DNA of 35,769 bases from JBOGEB01 sp050743125 (GCA_050743125.1 JBOGEB010000017.1:1-35769), one strand, 5' to 3'; positions 22,891-31,509 are shown, counted from the stretch's first letter. Made by a program: numbers and translations. The notes: generated from the letters alone by a model not told the origin.

Positions 22891-25098
22891 TCACCGGCTG
22901 ACCTCCACGGTCCGCAGCGGCTCGAGGGAGCCGTCGGCCTGGATTTCGCTGATCACATAGGTGCCTGAGCTGGGCTCACCAGGGTCGGTGAACTCCAACG
23001 GCCCAGAAACCCCGTCGTAGTCGATGTCCTTGCCCTCCTGGACCAGCCTCATGCAGTCGGCGTAGCTCGCGCACTTCACGCCCTGCTTCGTCACGCCGTT
23101 GACCTGCCCGGCGATGGCGGCGGACGCGTCCGTGCGGGCGACAGCCGCGGCGAGCGCGGTGACCACCACCGCGTCGTAGACGTGCGGGGCGTACGTGAGG
23201 TCCCGCAGCCCGGGATTGACCTCCTTCAGCCGGGCCACAAATGCCTCACTCCCAGCGTGCGGCTGGATGCCCTTCATGCCCGTCAACACGCCTGGGTCTT
23301 GTGGGTTGACCTGTTGGGCCAAGGTATTGCTCATGTTGGCGGGTGTGCCGTACACCTTTTTGTGCTTCGGACCAAGGCCCTGCTCGATCATAGCGGCGAG
23401 GATCCGGGCGCTCTCTCTGAATCCGATCAGGACAATCGCATCGGGGTTCTTCGCCTTGACCCGCTGGATATCCCTATCATAGTTGGAGGCGTACGGGTCA
23501 TAGCTCAAGGAATCAAGCACCTGCCCCCCGGAGTCCTCGATCGCCTTTACGGTCGCCTGCCGCGAGCTGTTGCCGTAGGGGTCGTTGCGCGCCATAACCA
23601 CCGCCGTCGAGGTGCGCTCAGCAACGATAAGTTTACCAAGCACGGAGCCCTCGAGAACATTTACTGGTCCGGTGCGGAAGTAGAGCCCGTGGTCGAGGTA
23701 GGTGGAGAATACCGGTGCGGTGTTCGAGGGAGAGAACAAAATCACGCCTGCGCATACGACTTTGTCGATCACCCTCGCGGTCACTGCTGACGTCGCAGCG
23801 CCGATAATCACATCTACCCCGCCGGACAGCAGCGCGTCAGTCGACCGGCTGGCGGTGTCAGCGGAGGGGTCACCCTCGTCGCGCTGGCTGGCCTGATCGA
23901 GCTGCACGTTAATTCCGGGGATGCCGCCAGCGTCGTTGATGTCCTTGATCGCCAGCTGCGCCCCAGCTTGCAACGCTGGACCGTTGTAGACATACTGACC
24001 GGTCTTCGGGAGCAACGTCCCGAACGAGAGCACGCCGTCGGCTTGGACCATCTTGGGCTGTGAACACGGAGGCAAGGTCACAACCCGGATAACGCCCGCG
24101 ACCAGCATCACCGCAAGCAGAAGGCAGACGACCACCAACCGCCGGTGACGATCCAGGGGCGGCTTCGGTTTTCGGATTGGCTCAGTGGGCTCAACAGGTA
24201 CGACACACAGCCCGGTTACGGCCAGCCCGTGGTCACCCTGCACCGCCTGTAACGCCTTGCCGAGCTCGGCGGCAGACTCGTACCGGTCCGCAGGGCTCTT
24301 GGCCATGGCCCGCGCCACTACCGCGCGCAGACCCTCCGGGAACCCGAGGTCCAACTCGGGCACCGGCCCGAAGAGCTGCCGACCGAGGATGACCTCCGGC
24401 CTGGGCTCCTCATCCCTGGACCAAAGGAACGGCAGGGAACCCGCGAGCAGGGTGAACAGCGTGACCCCAAGACCGTAGACGTCCGACGCAGCCGTCGGCT
24501 CGCCCTCCTCGAACCGCTCCGGCTCGGCATAGCCAGCAGTGAGGGCCAACGTCTGCGTCGTCGCCCCCAGCGCCGCCCTCACGCGGGCGATGCCGAAGTC
24601 GGCGAGCTTCGGCTCGCCGTCCGGGCCGACCATCAGGTTGGCGGGCTTGACGTCCAGGTGCAGGACGCCCGCCTGGTACGCCGACTCGAGCGCCCCCGCC
24701 AGCTTCACCCCGATCGCCACCACCGCCTCCCACGACAACGGCCCGTCGGCGTCCACCCGGCCGGCCAGTGACCCCGCGGGCAGATACTCCATGACGATGT
24801 AGGGGTTGCCGGACTCGCTGACGCCAGCTTGAAAGACCCTCACCACGTTGGGATGGTCGCCGAGCATCCCCAGCGTCTTGCACTCCCGCTCGAAGCGGCG
24901 GAACAGGTCCTGTTTGTCGAGACCGTGCCGGTCCAGCACCTTGATGGCCACCGTACGGTTGAACTGCGGTTGACACGCCCGGTAGACGGTCGAGAAGCCG
25001 CCAGCGCTGACCTCGACGACGTTCGTGAACCCAGGAATCTCGAATCTCAACGGGTTCCGCCGAAACCGTCGGAAAACACCACCGAGCCAGGGACGCAT
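22891..25098 (-). CDS. receptor Ser/Thr kinase with extracellular periplasmic-binding-protein domain (third copy)
   Basis: This 735-residue protein is one of three tandem paralogues. Residues about 20-275 are a Ser/Thr kinase: glycine loop SAGGFSTVY, K53 in AIKVL, catalytic loop HLDVKPAN (H147-L-D149; Leu replaces the usual Arg) and DFG at 167-169. A transmembrane helix follows at about 315-340 (LVVVCLLLAVMLVAGVIRVV). The rest is a full type-1 solute-binding domain of the Leu/Ile/Val receptor type (VLSFGTLLPKTGQYVYNGPA, DVIIGAATSAVTARVIDKVV, VYDAVVVTALAAAVA), which would be outside the cell. ATG 25098 overlaps the stop of the previous paralogue by one base. It is the most diverged of the three, above all around the membrane segment. 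The ligand is unknown; amino acids or similar small molecules are an inference. Confidence 0.9.
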   Translation of the reverse strand: MRPWLGGVFRRFRRNPLRFEIPGFTNVVEVSAGGFSTVYRACQPQFNRTVAIKVLDRHGLDKQDLFRRFERECKTLGMLGDHPNVVRVFQAGVSESGNPYIVMEYLPAGSLAGRVDADGPLSWEAVVAIGVKLAGALESAYQAGVLHLDVKPANLMVGPDGEPKLADFGIARVRAALGATTQTLALTAGYAEPERFEEGEPTAASDVYGLGVTLFTLLAGSLPFLWSRDEEPRPEVILGRQLFGPVPELDLGFPEGLRAVVARAMAKSPADRYESAAELGKALQAVQGDHGLAVTGLCVVPVEPTEPIRKPKPPLDRHRRLVVVCLLLAVMLVAGVIRVVTLPPCSQPKMVQADGVLSFGTLLPKTGQYVYNGPALQAGAQLAIKDINDAGGIPGINVQLDQASQRDEGDPSADTASRSTDALLSGGVDVIIGAATSAVTARVIDKVVCAGVILFSPSNTAPVFSTYLDHGLYFRTGPVNVLEGSVLGKLIVAERTSTAVVMARNDPYGNSSRQATVKAIEDSGGQVLDSLSYDPYASNYDRDIQRVKAKNPDAIVLIGFRESARILAAMIEQGLGPKHKKVYGTPANMSNTLAQQVNPQDPGVLTGMKGIQPHAGSEAFVARLKEVNPGLRDLTYAPHVYDAVVVTALAAAVARTDASAAIAGQVNGVTKQGVKCASYADCMRLVQEGKDIDYDGVSGPLEFTDPGEPSSGTYVISEIQADGSLEPLRTVEVSR

Positions 25099-27287
25099 CA
25101 GGTTGCGCTCCCGGCTGCCACGGTCCGCAGCGGCTTGAGGGAGCCGTCGGCCTGGAACTCGCTGATCACGTAGGTCGCCGAGCTGGGCTCACCAGGGTCG
25201 GCGAACTCCAGCGGCCCGGAGGCGCCGTCGTAGTCGATGTTCTTGCGCTCTCTCACGAGCTTGACGCAGTCGGCGTAGCTCGTGCACTTCTCACCGCCCT
25301 TCGTCACGCCGTTGATCTGCTCGGCTATGGCGGCGGGCGCGTCCGTCCCGGCGACGGCCGCCGCGAGCGCGGTGACCACCACCGCGTCATAGGTCTCCGC
25401 GCCGAACGTGAACTCCTGCAGCCCAGGATCGACCTCTCTCAGCCGTCTCACAAAGGCCTCGCTCCCCTCGTCCACGAACATGCCCCTCATGCCCGCCAAG
25501 ACCCCCGGATCCTGCGGGTTGACGAGCCGGGGCAGGGTGTTGCTCATGGTGGTCCCGGCGTACACCCTCTTGCGCTGCGGGCCGAGGCCCTGCTCGATCA
25601 TCTCGCGAAGGATCGAGGCGCTCTCGCTGAATCCGCTCAGGACGACCGCATCAGGGTTCTTGTCCTTGATCCGCTGAACGTCCCGGTCATGGTTGGGCGC
25701 CGTTGGGTCATAGCTGAAGGAGTCGAGCACGCTGCCACCAGAAGCTTTGATCGCCTGTTCAATTAACCTCCTGAAGTCGTTGCCGGAGAGGTCGTCGCGC
25801 GCGATCACCACCGCGGTCGAGTTGCCGTCGGCGACGACGAGCTCGCCGAGCAACGGACCTCGGAACACGTTTGAAGGCGCGGTGCGGAAATAGAGCCCAC
25901 GGTCGTCGTACGTAGTGAACACCGATGCGCTGTTCGCGGGGGAGAACACGATCACGCCTGCGCAGACGACCTTGTCGATCACTTTGCCGGCCACCGCCGA
26001 GGTCGCGGGACCGATGAGCACATCCACCCTGCCCGACAGCAGTGGGTCAGTCGCCTTGCTCGCGGTCTCGCCAGAGAAGGGATCACCCTCGTCATGCTGA
26101 TTCGCCTCATCAAGCTTCACCACGATGCCGGCAATGGCGCCAGCGGCGTTGACGTCCTTCATCGCCAGCTGCACACCAGCCTGCATCGCTGGACCCGAGT
26201 AGAGGAACTGGCCGGTCTTCGGGAGCAGCGTCCCGAACGAGAGCGCGCCGTCGGCTTGCGGCCGTGCGCATGGAGAGGGCCGGACGAAAGCGATGACCGC
26301 GCCCGCGACCAGCGTCACCACAGCCAAAAGGCTCACCATCGCCAGCCGCCGGTGACGAACTGGGGGCGGCAGAGGGGCAGGGATGTCCGCAACGGGCACG
26401 ACGAGCAGCGAGGTGACGGCCAGCTCGTGGTCACGCTGCACCGCCCGTAACGCCTCGCCGAGCTCGGCGGCGGACCCGAAGCGGTCCGCGGGGCTCTTGG
26501 CCATCGCCCGCCTCGCCACCGCGCGCAGACCCTGCGGGAACCCAGGATCCAACTCGGGCACCGGTTCGTAGAGCACCCGCCCGATGATTACCTCGGGCCA
26601 GGGTTGCTCATCCCGGGATCGCAGAAACGGCGAGTGGCCCACGAGCAGGGTGAACAGCGTCGCGCCCAGACCGTAGACGTCCGCGGCGACGGTCGGCTCG
26701 TCCTCCTTGAACCGCTCCGGGGCGGCATAGCCGGGGGTGAGCGCCAGCGTCTGCGTCGCCCTCTTTGCCCCCAGCGCGGCCCTCATGCGGGCGATGCCGA
26801 AGTCGGCCAGCTTCGGCTCGCCGTCCGTGCCGACCAGCACGTTGGCCGGTTTGACGTCCAGGTGAACAACGTCCGCCTGGTGCGCCGACTCGAGCGCTCC
26901 CGCCAGCTTCACCCCGATCGCAAGCACCGCTTCCCACGACAACTGGCCGTCGGCCTCCAGCCGGTCGGCCAGTGATCCTGCGGGCAGATACTCCATAACG
27001 ATGTACGGCCGACCCGACTTGTCGAGAGCAGCGTCAAAGACGCTCACGACGTTTGGGTGGCCGCCGAGCATCCCCAGTGCTCTGCACTCCCGCTCGAAAC
27101 TGCTTGTGAGCCCGTACACGTGCAGCACCTTGACCACAACTGTGCGGCTGAACCGCGGCTGATCCGCCCGGTAGACAGTGGAGAAACCGCCAGCGCTGAC
27201 CTCGACGACGTTCGTGAAGCCGGAGATCTCAAACCTCAACCGGTTCCGCCGAAACCGCTGCAAAACGTCACCGAGCCAGGGACGCAT
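25098..27287 (-). CDS. receptor Ser/Thr kinase with extracellular periplasmic-binding-protein domain (second copy)
   Basis: The layout matches its neighbours: kinase (K53 in VVKVL, H142-L-D144 in HLDVKPAN, DFG 162-164), a proline-rich juxtamembrane linker, one transmembrane helix (LAMVSLLAVVTLVAGAVIAF) and an extracellular solute-binding domain with two conserved cysteines near the end (EKCTSYADC). The 729-residue protein is about five residues shorter between the kinase Lys and the HLD loop. It starts in the stop codon of the first copy and its own stop is shared with the start of the third copy. A 161-bp stretch at the membrane segment (26197-26357) is identical to the first copy, including synonymous sites, which points to gene conversion or very recent duplication. 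All core kinase residues are kept, so it should be active. Confidence 0.9.
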   Translation of the reverse strand: MRPWLGDVLQRFRRNRLRFEISGFTNVVEVSAGGFSTVYRADQPRFSRTVVVKVLHVYGLTSSFERECRALGMLGGHPNVVSVFDAALDKSGRPYIVMEYLPAGSLADRLEADGQLSWEAVLAIGVKLAGALESAHQADVVHLDVKPANVLVGTDGEPKLADFGIARMRAALGAKRATQTLALTPGYAAPERFKEDEPTVAADVYGLGATLFTLLVGHSPFLRSRDEQPWPEVIIGRVLYEPVPELDPGFPQGLRAVARRAMAKSPADRFGSAAELGEALRAVQRDHELAVTSLLVVPVADIPAPLPPPVRHRRLAMVSLLAVVTLVAGAVIAFVRPSPCARPQADGALSFGTLLPKTGQFLYSGPAMQAGVQLAMKDVNAAGAIAGIVVKLDEANQHDEGDPFSGETASKATDPLLSGRVDVLIGPATSAVAGKVIDKVVCAGVIVFSPANSASVFTTYDDRGLYFRTAPSNVFRGPLLGELVVADGNSTAVVIARDDLSGNDFRRLIEQAIKASGGSVLDSFSYDPTAPNHDRDVQRIKDKNPDAVVLSGFSESASILREMIEQGLGPQRKRVYAGTTMSNTLPRLVNPQDPGVLAGMRGMFVDEGSEAFVRRLREVDPGLQEFTFGAETYDAVVVTALAAAVAGTDAPAAIAEQINGVTKGGEKCTSYADCVKLVRERKNIDYDGASGPLEFADPGEPSSATYVISEFQADGSLKPLRTVAAGSAT
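26197..26357. repeat. 161-bp identical repeat, copy in the second kinase
   Basis: This tract is base-for-base identical to 28383-28543, ended by mismatches at 26196 and 26358. It covers the transmembrane helix and the first residues of the extracellular domain. Surrounding parts of the two genes differ at many positions. Confidence 0.9.
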
Positions 27288-29482
27288 CAGGTTGCGCTCC
27301 CGGCTGCCACGGTCCGCAGCGGCTGAAGGGAGCCGTCGGCTTTGATCTCGTAGATCACGTAGGTGACCGAACTCGGCTCACCGGGTTCGGCGAACTCCAG
27401 CGGCCCGGAGGCGCCGTCGTAGTCGATGTCCTTGCGCTCCCTCACGAGCTTGACGCAGTCGGCGTAGCTCGTGCACTTCTCACCGCCCTTTGTCACGCCG
27501 TTGATCTGCGCGGCGATCCCGGCGGGCGCGTCCGTCCCGGCGACGGCCGCCGCAAGCGCAGTGACCACTACCGTGTCATAAGCCTCGGCAGCGTACGTGA
27601 CATCCTGAAGCCCGGGATCGAGCCCTTTCAGCCGCGCCACGAACGCCTCGCCCCCGTCGTCCACGAGGAGGCCTTTCATGCCCGCCAAGACGCCTGGATC
27701 CTGTGGGCTGACCAGCCTGGCCAACGTGTTGCTCATGGTGGCCCCGCCGTACACCTTCTTGTTCTGCGGGCCGAGGCCCTGCTCGATCATTTCGCGAAGG
27801 ATCGAGGCGCTCTCGCTGAATCCGATCAGGACGATCGCATCAGGGTCCTTGTCCTTGATCCGTTGGATGTCCCCGTCATGGTTGGGAGCGTTCGGGTCGT
27901 AGCTGAAGGAGTCGAGTACGCTGCCGCCAGCATCGTGGATCGCCTGTCCAATTAACCTCCTGAAGTCGTTGCCGAAGAGGTCGTCGCGCGCCATCACCAC
28001 CGTGGTCGAGTTCCCGTCGGCAACGACGAGTTCGCCAAACAGTGGGCCTCGGAACTCGTCTGACGGTCCGGCGCGGAAGTAGAGCCCGTGGTCGTTATAC
28101 TGAGAGAATTTTGGAGAAGTGTTCGAGGGCGAGAACATGACCACGCCTGTGCAGACGACTTTGTCGATCACCTTGCCGGCAACCGCCGACGTCGCGGGAC
28201 CGATGATTACATCCACCCCGCCGGACAGCAACGCGTCGGTCGACTTCCTGATGGCATTCGCAGAGACATCGCCCTCGTCGTGCTGATTCGTCTCATCAAG
28301 CTTCACCACGATGCCGGGAATAGCGCCAGCGGCGTTGACGTCCTTCATGCCCAGCTGCACACCAGCCTGCATCGCTGGACCTGAGTAGAGGAACTGGCCG
28401 GTCTTCGGGAGCAGCGTCCCGAACGAGAGCGCGCCGTCGGCTTGCGGCCGTGCGCATGGAGAGGGCCGGACGAAAGCGATGACCGCGCCCGCGACCAGCG
28501 TCACCACAGCCAAAAGGCTCACCATCGCCAGCCGCCGGTGACGGACTGGGGGCGGAGGAGGGGCAGGGATGTCCGCAACGGGTATGACCAGCAACGGGGT
28601 GACGGCCAGCCGGTTCTGGCGCTGCACCGCCTGCAAGGCCTCACCGAGCTGGGCGGCAGACTCATAGCGGTCCGCGGCTTTCTTCGCCATCGCGCGCCTC
28701 ATCACCGCACGCAGATCCCCCGGCAACCCGGAGTCCAACTCGGGCACCGCTTCGTAGAGCTGTCGTCCGTGGACGACCTCGGGCCAGGGTTGCTCATCCC
28801 TGGATCGCAGGAACGGCAGGTGACCCACGAGCAGGGTGGACAGCGTCGCGCCCAGGCTGTACGTGTCCGAGGCAGCTATCGGCTCATCCCCTACGAACCG
28901 TTCTGGCGCGGCGTAACCGACGGTGAGGGTCAGCGTCTGCGTCGTGACCCCTAACGCGGCCCTCACCCGGGCGATGCCGAAGTCGGCCAGCTTCGGCTCG
29001 CCGTCCGGGCCGAGCAGCACGTTCGCCGGTTTGATGTCCAAGTGCAGGACGCCCGCCTGGTGCGCCGACTCGAGCGCCCCGGCCAGCCTGACCCCGATCG
29101 CCAGCACCTCTTCCCACGACAACGGTCCGTCGACCTCGAGCCGGTCGGCGAGCGATCCTGCGGGCAGATACTCCATGACGATGTACGGGCTGCCGAACTC
29201 GCTGACGCCAGCCTGAAAGACCCGCACCACGTGGGGGTGGTCACCGAGCATCCCCAGCGTCTCGCATTCCCGCTCGAAGCGGCTGAGCAGGCCCTGTTTG
29301 TCCAGGCCGCGCGGGTCCAGCACCTTGACCGCCACCCTGCGCCCGAACTGGCGTTGAACCGCTCGGTAAATCGTGGCAAAGCCGCCGTCGTCGATCTTTT
29401 CGAAGCTCTCACATCCGGGGATCCCGAGCCTGCGTGGATCCCGCCGAAATCGTGGTGCAAAGCCGCCCACCCGCAGATGCAT
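27287..29482 (-). CDS. receptor Ser/Thr kinase with extracellular periplasmic-binding-protein domain (first copy)
   Basis: This is the promoter-proximal paralogue (731 residues). Kinase: DDGGFATIY glycine loop, K53 in AVKVL, H147-L-D149 in HLDIKPAN, DFG 167-169, activation segment rich in Thr (TTQTLTLTVGY), APE-type AAPERF. Juxtamembrane PADIPAPPPPP-like linker, transmembrane helix at 318-338, then the solute-binding domain from about 350 to the end (LSFGTLLPKTGQFLYSGPAM, DVIIGPATSAVAGKVIDKVV). ATG 29482 follows a GGGAGTGA repeat, and the gene starts 13 bp after the stop of a small membrane protein gene, so the four genes probably form one transcript. Arg is absent from the HRD motif, so it is a non-RD kinase and may not need activation-loop phosphorylation. 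The receptor would couple an external solute to cytoplasmic phosphorylation; the targets are not shown. Confidence 0.9.
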   Translation of the reverse strand: MHLRVGGFAPRFRRDPRRLGIPGCESFEKIDDGGFATIYRAVQRQFGRRVAVKVLDPRGLDKQGLLSRFERECETLGMLGDHPHVVRVFQAGVSEFGSPYIVMEYLPAGSLADRLEVDGPLSWEEVLAIGVRLAGALESAHQAGVLHLDIKPANVLLGPDGEPKLADFGIARVRAALGVTTQTLTLTVGYAAPERFVGDEPIAASDTYSLGATLSTLLVGHLPFLRSRDEQPWPEVVHGRQLYEAVPELDSGLPGDLRAVMRRAMAKKAADRYESAAQLGEALQAVQRQNRLAVTPLLVIPVADIPAPPPPPVRHRRLAMVSLLAVVTLVAGAVIAFVRPSPCARPQADGALSFGTLLPKTGQFLYSGPAMQAGVQLGMKDVNAAGAIPGIVVKLDETNQHDEGDVSANAIRKSTDALLSGGVDVIIGPATSAVAGKVIDKVVCTGVVMFSPSNTSPKFSQYNDHGLYFRAGPSDEFRGPLFGELVVADGNSTTVVMARDDLFGNDFRRLIGQAIHDAGGSVLDSFSYDPNAPNHDGDIQRIKDKDPDAIVLIGFSESASILREMIEQGLGPQNKKVYGGATMSNTLARLVSPQDPGVLAGMKGLLVDDGGEAFVARLKGLDPGLQDVTYAAEAYDTVVVTALAAAVAGTDAPAGIAAQINGVTKGGEKCTSYADCVKLVRERKDIDYDGASGPLEFAEPGEPSSVTYVIYEIKADGSLQPLRTVAAGSAT
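28383..28543. repeat. 161-bp identical repeat, copy in the first kinase
   Basis: Partner of 26197-26357; see that entry. It encodes the segment VRHRRLAMVSLLAVV through to the start of the solute-binding domain. Confidence 0.9.
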
Positions 29483-29495
29483 AGGGTCACTCCCG

Positions 29496-29789
29496 TCACT
29501 CCCGTGATGAATGCCTCCGCTCGCCGGTCAGCTGGCGTGCGTTTCTGTCCTGGAAGGACACGGTCCACTCACCCCGACCTCGCCGCAGCCGGCCCCATAG
29601 GTGGCTTCCTACCGCAAACGTCATCGCCACCAGGGTCGCTCCGACCGCGTCCCCAAGGACGCTGCCAACCGCACCGGTCAGTTGGGAATACCCGGGAGGC
29701 GCGAACCCAAGAGCCACCGTCACGTTCAAGGCCAGGAGCATCACCAGCACAGCCGCCAACAGCCTGACTCCGGGTCGGTCCGGCAGCAT
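29496..29789 (-). CDS. small two-helix membrane protein at the head of the kinase operon
   Basis: The 97-residue product starts at ATG 29789 and has two likely transmembrane segments: LLAAVLVMLLALNVTVALGF (about 9-28) and a more weakly hydrophobic second one (VLGDAVGATLVAMTFAVGSH, about 44-63). A basic C-terminal tail follows (WGRLRRGRGE...). It ends 13 bp before the first receptor kinase, so co-transcription is likely. It may be an accessory or regulatory subunit for the kinases, but that is inferred from position only. The frame is open further upstream (to 29969) without a good start. I do not recognise the family. Confidence 0.6.
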   Translation of the reverse strand: MLPDRPGVRLLAAVLVMLLALNVTVALGFAPPGYSQLTGAVGSVLGDAVGATLVAMTFAVGSHLWGRLRRGRGEWTVSFQDRNARQLTGERRHSSRE

Positions 29790-30049
29790 GGATCCACCCG
29801 CGTCGGGACGAGCGCCCCGTCCGCAGGCTGAGGGAGAACAGCGGTGTTCGCGCACGGTTCGCCGCGCCTGCAATCGCGAGCGGGACTCCCCGAAGTGCCC
29901 TCGCTGGAGCGTCCAGCGGACATCGATCTCCGAGGTTCTGTGCAGCATCATGCTCCCTCCACAGGACACCCCGACAAAGTCGCTCGGCCCTTCGCACCGC
30001 CTGCTCGATCGTCCCGCTCGGCAACCATGACCTGCTCCGATCAGCGCCG

Positions 30050-30256
30050 CTACGACATGACGTCGAGCGGGATCTCCGCCTCACCGTCCGGCCGCTTCAC
30101 CACCACTCGAGCGCCCCTGGCCACCTCGTCCTCCAGGTAGCTCAGGAGAGCGATCGCACGCCGTACCACATTGGCTTTCGTCGTCTCTTGCCGCTCAGCC
30201 AGCTCGGTCAGGATGCGATCCGTCCGAGTGCCGAGTTGCACTGTGAGCTTCACCAC
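30050..30256 (-). CDS. ribbon-helix-helix (CopG-like) DNA-binding protein
   Basis: The 68-residue protein starts at GTG 30256. An N-terminal beta strand (VKLTVQLGTRTDRILTELA) and two helices (TTKANVVRRAIALLSYLEDE) fit the ribbon-helix-helix fold of small repressors and antitoxins. The tail is VVVKRPDGEAEIPLDVMS. No toxin gene is adjacent. A convincing promoter lies just upstream (30286-30313), so the gene is a separate unit. Target unknown; autoregulation is usual in the family. Confidence 0.7.
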   Translation of the reverse strand: MVKLTVQLGTRTDRILTELAERQETTKANVVRRAIALLSYLEDEVARGARVVVKRPDGEAEIPLDVMS

Positions 30257-30285
30257 GCCTTCAACCTTCCTGGCTTATTGACCTC

Positions 30286-30313
30286 AGTATGAAGGTCTTT
30301 TGCCGTCAGTCAA
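30286..30313 (-). promoter_or_regulatory. sigma-70-like promoter of the ribbon-helix-helix gene
   Basis: On the reverse strand TTGACT (30313-30308) and CATACT (30291-30286) are separated by 16 bp, with the start codon about 30 bp further on. This is the best-looking -35/-10 pair I found in the window. Confidence 0.55.
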
Positions 30314-30439
30314 GGGTCTAGATGACGGCTCTTTACCGGATGACCGAGGGGAATCATCACGGGAAAGAGCCAGAGACGACGTGGTCCGGACGCCCGCAAG
30401 GTCGACTCACCGGACGTAGGGGCGTCCGCCCCCGGATGG

Positions 30440-30829
30440 TCAGCTGGCGGGGGCAGGGTGGGCGGGGTCGGGCAGCGGCAGGAGAGGAGCGTCCGACCAG
30501 AGCCGCTCCAGGTCGTAGAACGCCCGCTGCGCTTGAGTGAAGGCGTGGACGACGACCTCGCCGTAGTCCAAAACCATCCAGCCGGTCTCTTTCGCGCCCT
30601 CACGGCGCAGGGGCGCGCGACCGAGGCCCTGCTTCAGCCGGCGCTCGACCTCCTCGACGACGGTGCCGAGCTGGCGGTCGTTCGACGCGGACGCAAGCAC
30701 GAAGAAATCGGTGATCCCGAGAAGCTCGCCCAGGTCGAGGATACGGATGTCGGTCGCCTTCTTGTCCGCCGCAGCTGCGGCCACCACCAGCGCGAGCGCG
30801 CGTGAGGCAGACGTGTCGACGGCGTTCAG
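30440..30829 (-). CDS. rsfS: ribosomal silencing factor RsfS, probable CTG start
   Basis: RsfS (DUF143) binds ribosomal protein uL14 and blocks subunit joining in starvation. Family motifs are present: ADKKATDIRILDLGELLGIT, DFFVLASASNDRQ, EEVERRLKQGLG, GWMVLDYGEVVVHAF, FYDLERLWSDAP. An in-frame GTG at 30787 has no ribosome binding site and would lose the first family helix. An in-frame CTG at 30829 lies 5 nt after AAGGAG and gives NAVDTSASRALALVVAAAAA, the helix normally present, for 129 residues in all. I therefore place the start at the CTG. The gene follows nadD by 2 bp, in the usual proA-nadD-rsfS order. Confidence 0.85.
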   Translation of the reverse strand: MNAVDTSASRALALVVAAAAADKKATDIRILDLGELLGITDFFVLASASNDRQLGTVVEEVERRLKQGLGRAPLRREGAKETGWMVLDYGEVVVHAFTQAQRAFYDLERLWSDAPLLPLPDPAHPAPAS

Positions 30830-30831
30830 GC

Positions 30832-31503
30832 TTACTCCTTCTCCAACCGACTCATCGGGATCGTACCGACCTCGGGGAGCTCCCGCACGCGGTCGCCACC
30901 CGCACGCCGGCCCGTGCCGTACAACCCGTGCTTGCGCGCGTACTGCTCGACCGCGCGCGGGATGAGGTAGCGCACCGGGCGGCCGGAGGCGAACCGCTCA
31001 CGCACGTCACTCGACGAGATCGCGAGCGCGGGCACGTCGAGGACGATCACGTGGTCGCGCAGCCCGTGGTCGTCGAGCGCCCGAAGGTCGTAGCCGGGGC
31101 GTGTGGCGGCGACGAAGTCCGCAAGTGCCAGGCACTCCTGCGCGGCTTTCCAGGTCAGAATGTCCAGGATCGCGTCCGCCCCGGTGATGAAGTAGAGGCC
31201 GGCGTCGGGCGCCTCCTCGCGCAGCACCCGCAGCGTGTCCACGGCGTACGTGGGGCCGTTGCGGTCGATCTCCAGCCGGCTGACGGAGAACGACGGGTGC
31301 GCGGCGGTGGCGAGCACGGTCATGAGGTAGCGGTGCTCGGCCGGCGTCACGTCCCGCCCCTTCTGCCACGGCGACCCCGCGGGGACGAAGATCACCTCGT
31401 CGAGCCTCAACTCCCCCCGCGCCTGCTCCGCCGTCACGAGGTGCCCAAGGTGAACCGGGTCGAACGTCCCCCCCATGACCCCGATCCGGCGCACCATCCC
31501 CAC
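30832..31503 (-). CDS. nadD: nicotinate-nucleotide adenylyltransferase
   Basis: NadD makes deamido-NAD from nicotinate mononucleotide and ATP. The 223-residue protein has the nucleotidyltransferase signature GGTFDPVHLGH near residue 11, FVPAGSPWQKGRDV, FITGADAILDILTWK, DVPALAISSSDVRERF and the tail YLIPRAVEQYARKHGLYG. Start choice: GTG 31503, with ATG 31497 as an alternative two codons later; neither has a clear ribosome binding site. It follows proA by 6 bp and precedes rsfS by 2 bp, a conserved actinobacterial arrangement. Confidence 0.95.
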   Translation of the reverse strand: MGMVRRIGVMGGTFDPVHLGHLVTAEQARGELRLDEVIFVPAGSPWQKGRDVTPAEHRYLMTVLATAAHPSFSVSRLEIDRNGPTYAVDTLRVLREEAPDAGLYFITGADAILDILTWKAAQECLALADFVAATRPGYDLRALDDHGLRDHVIVLDVPALAISSSDVRERFASGRPVRYLIPRAVEQYARKHGLYGTGRRAGGDRVRELPEVGTIPMSRLEKE

Positions 31504-31509
31504 GCTGGG

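Noticed and set aside
30419..30432. GGGGC-GTCC-GCCCC hairpin after rsfS as a terminator
   Set aside because: Only a 5-bp stem without a T tract; too weak in a high-GC background.
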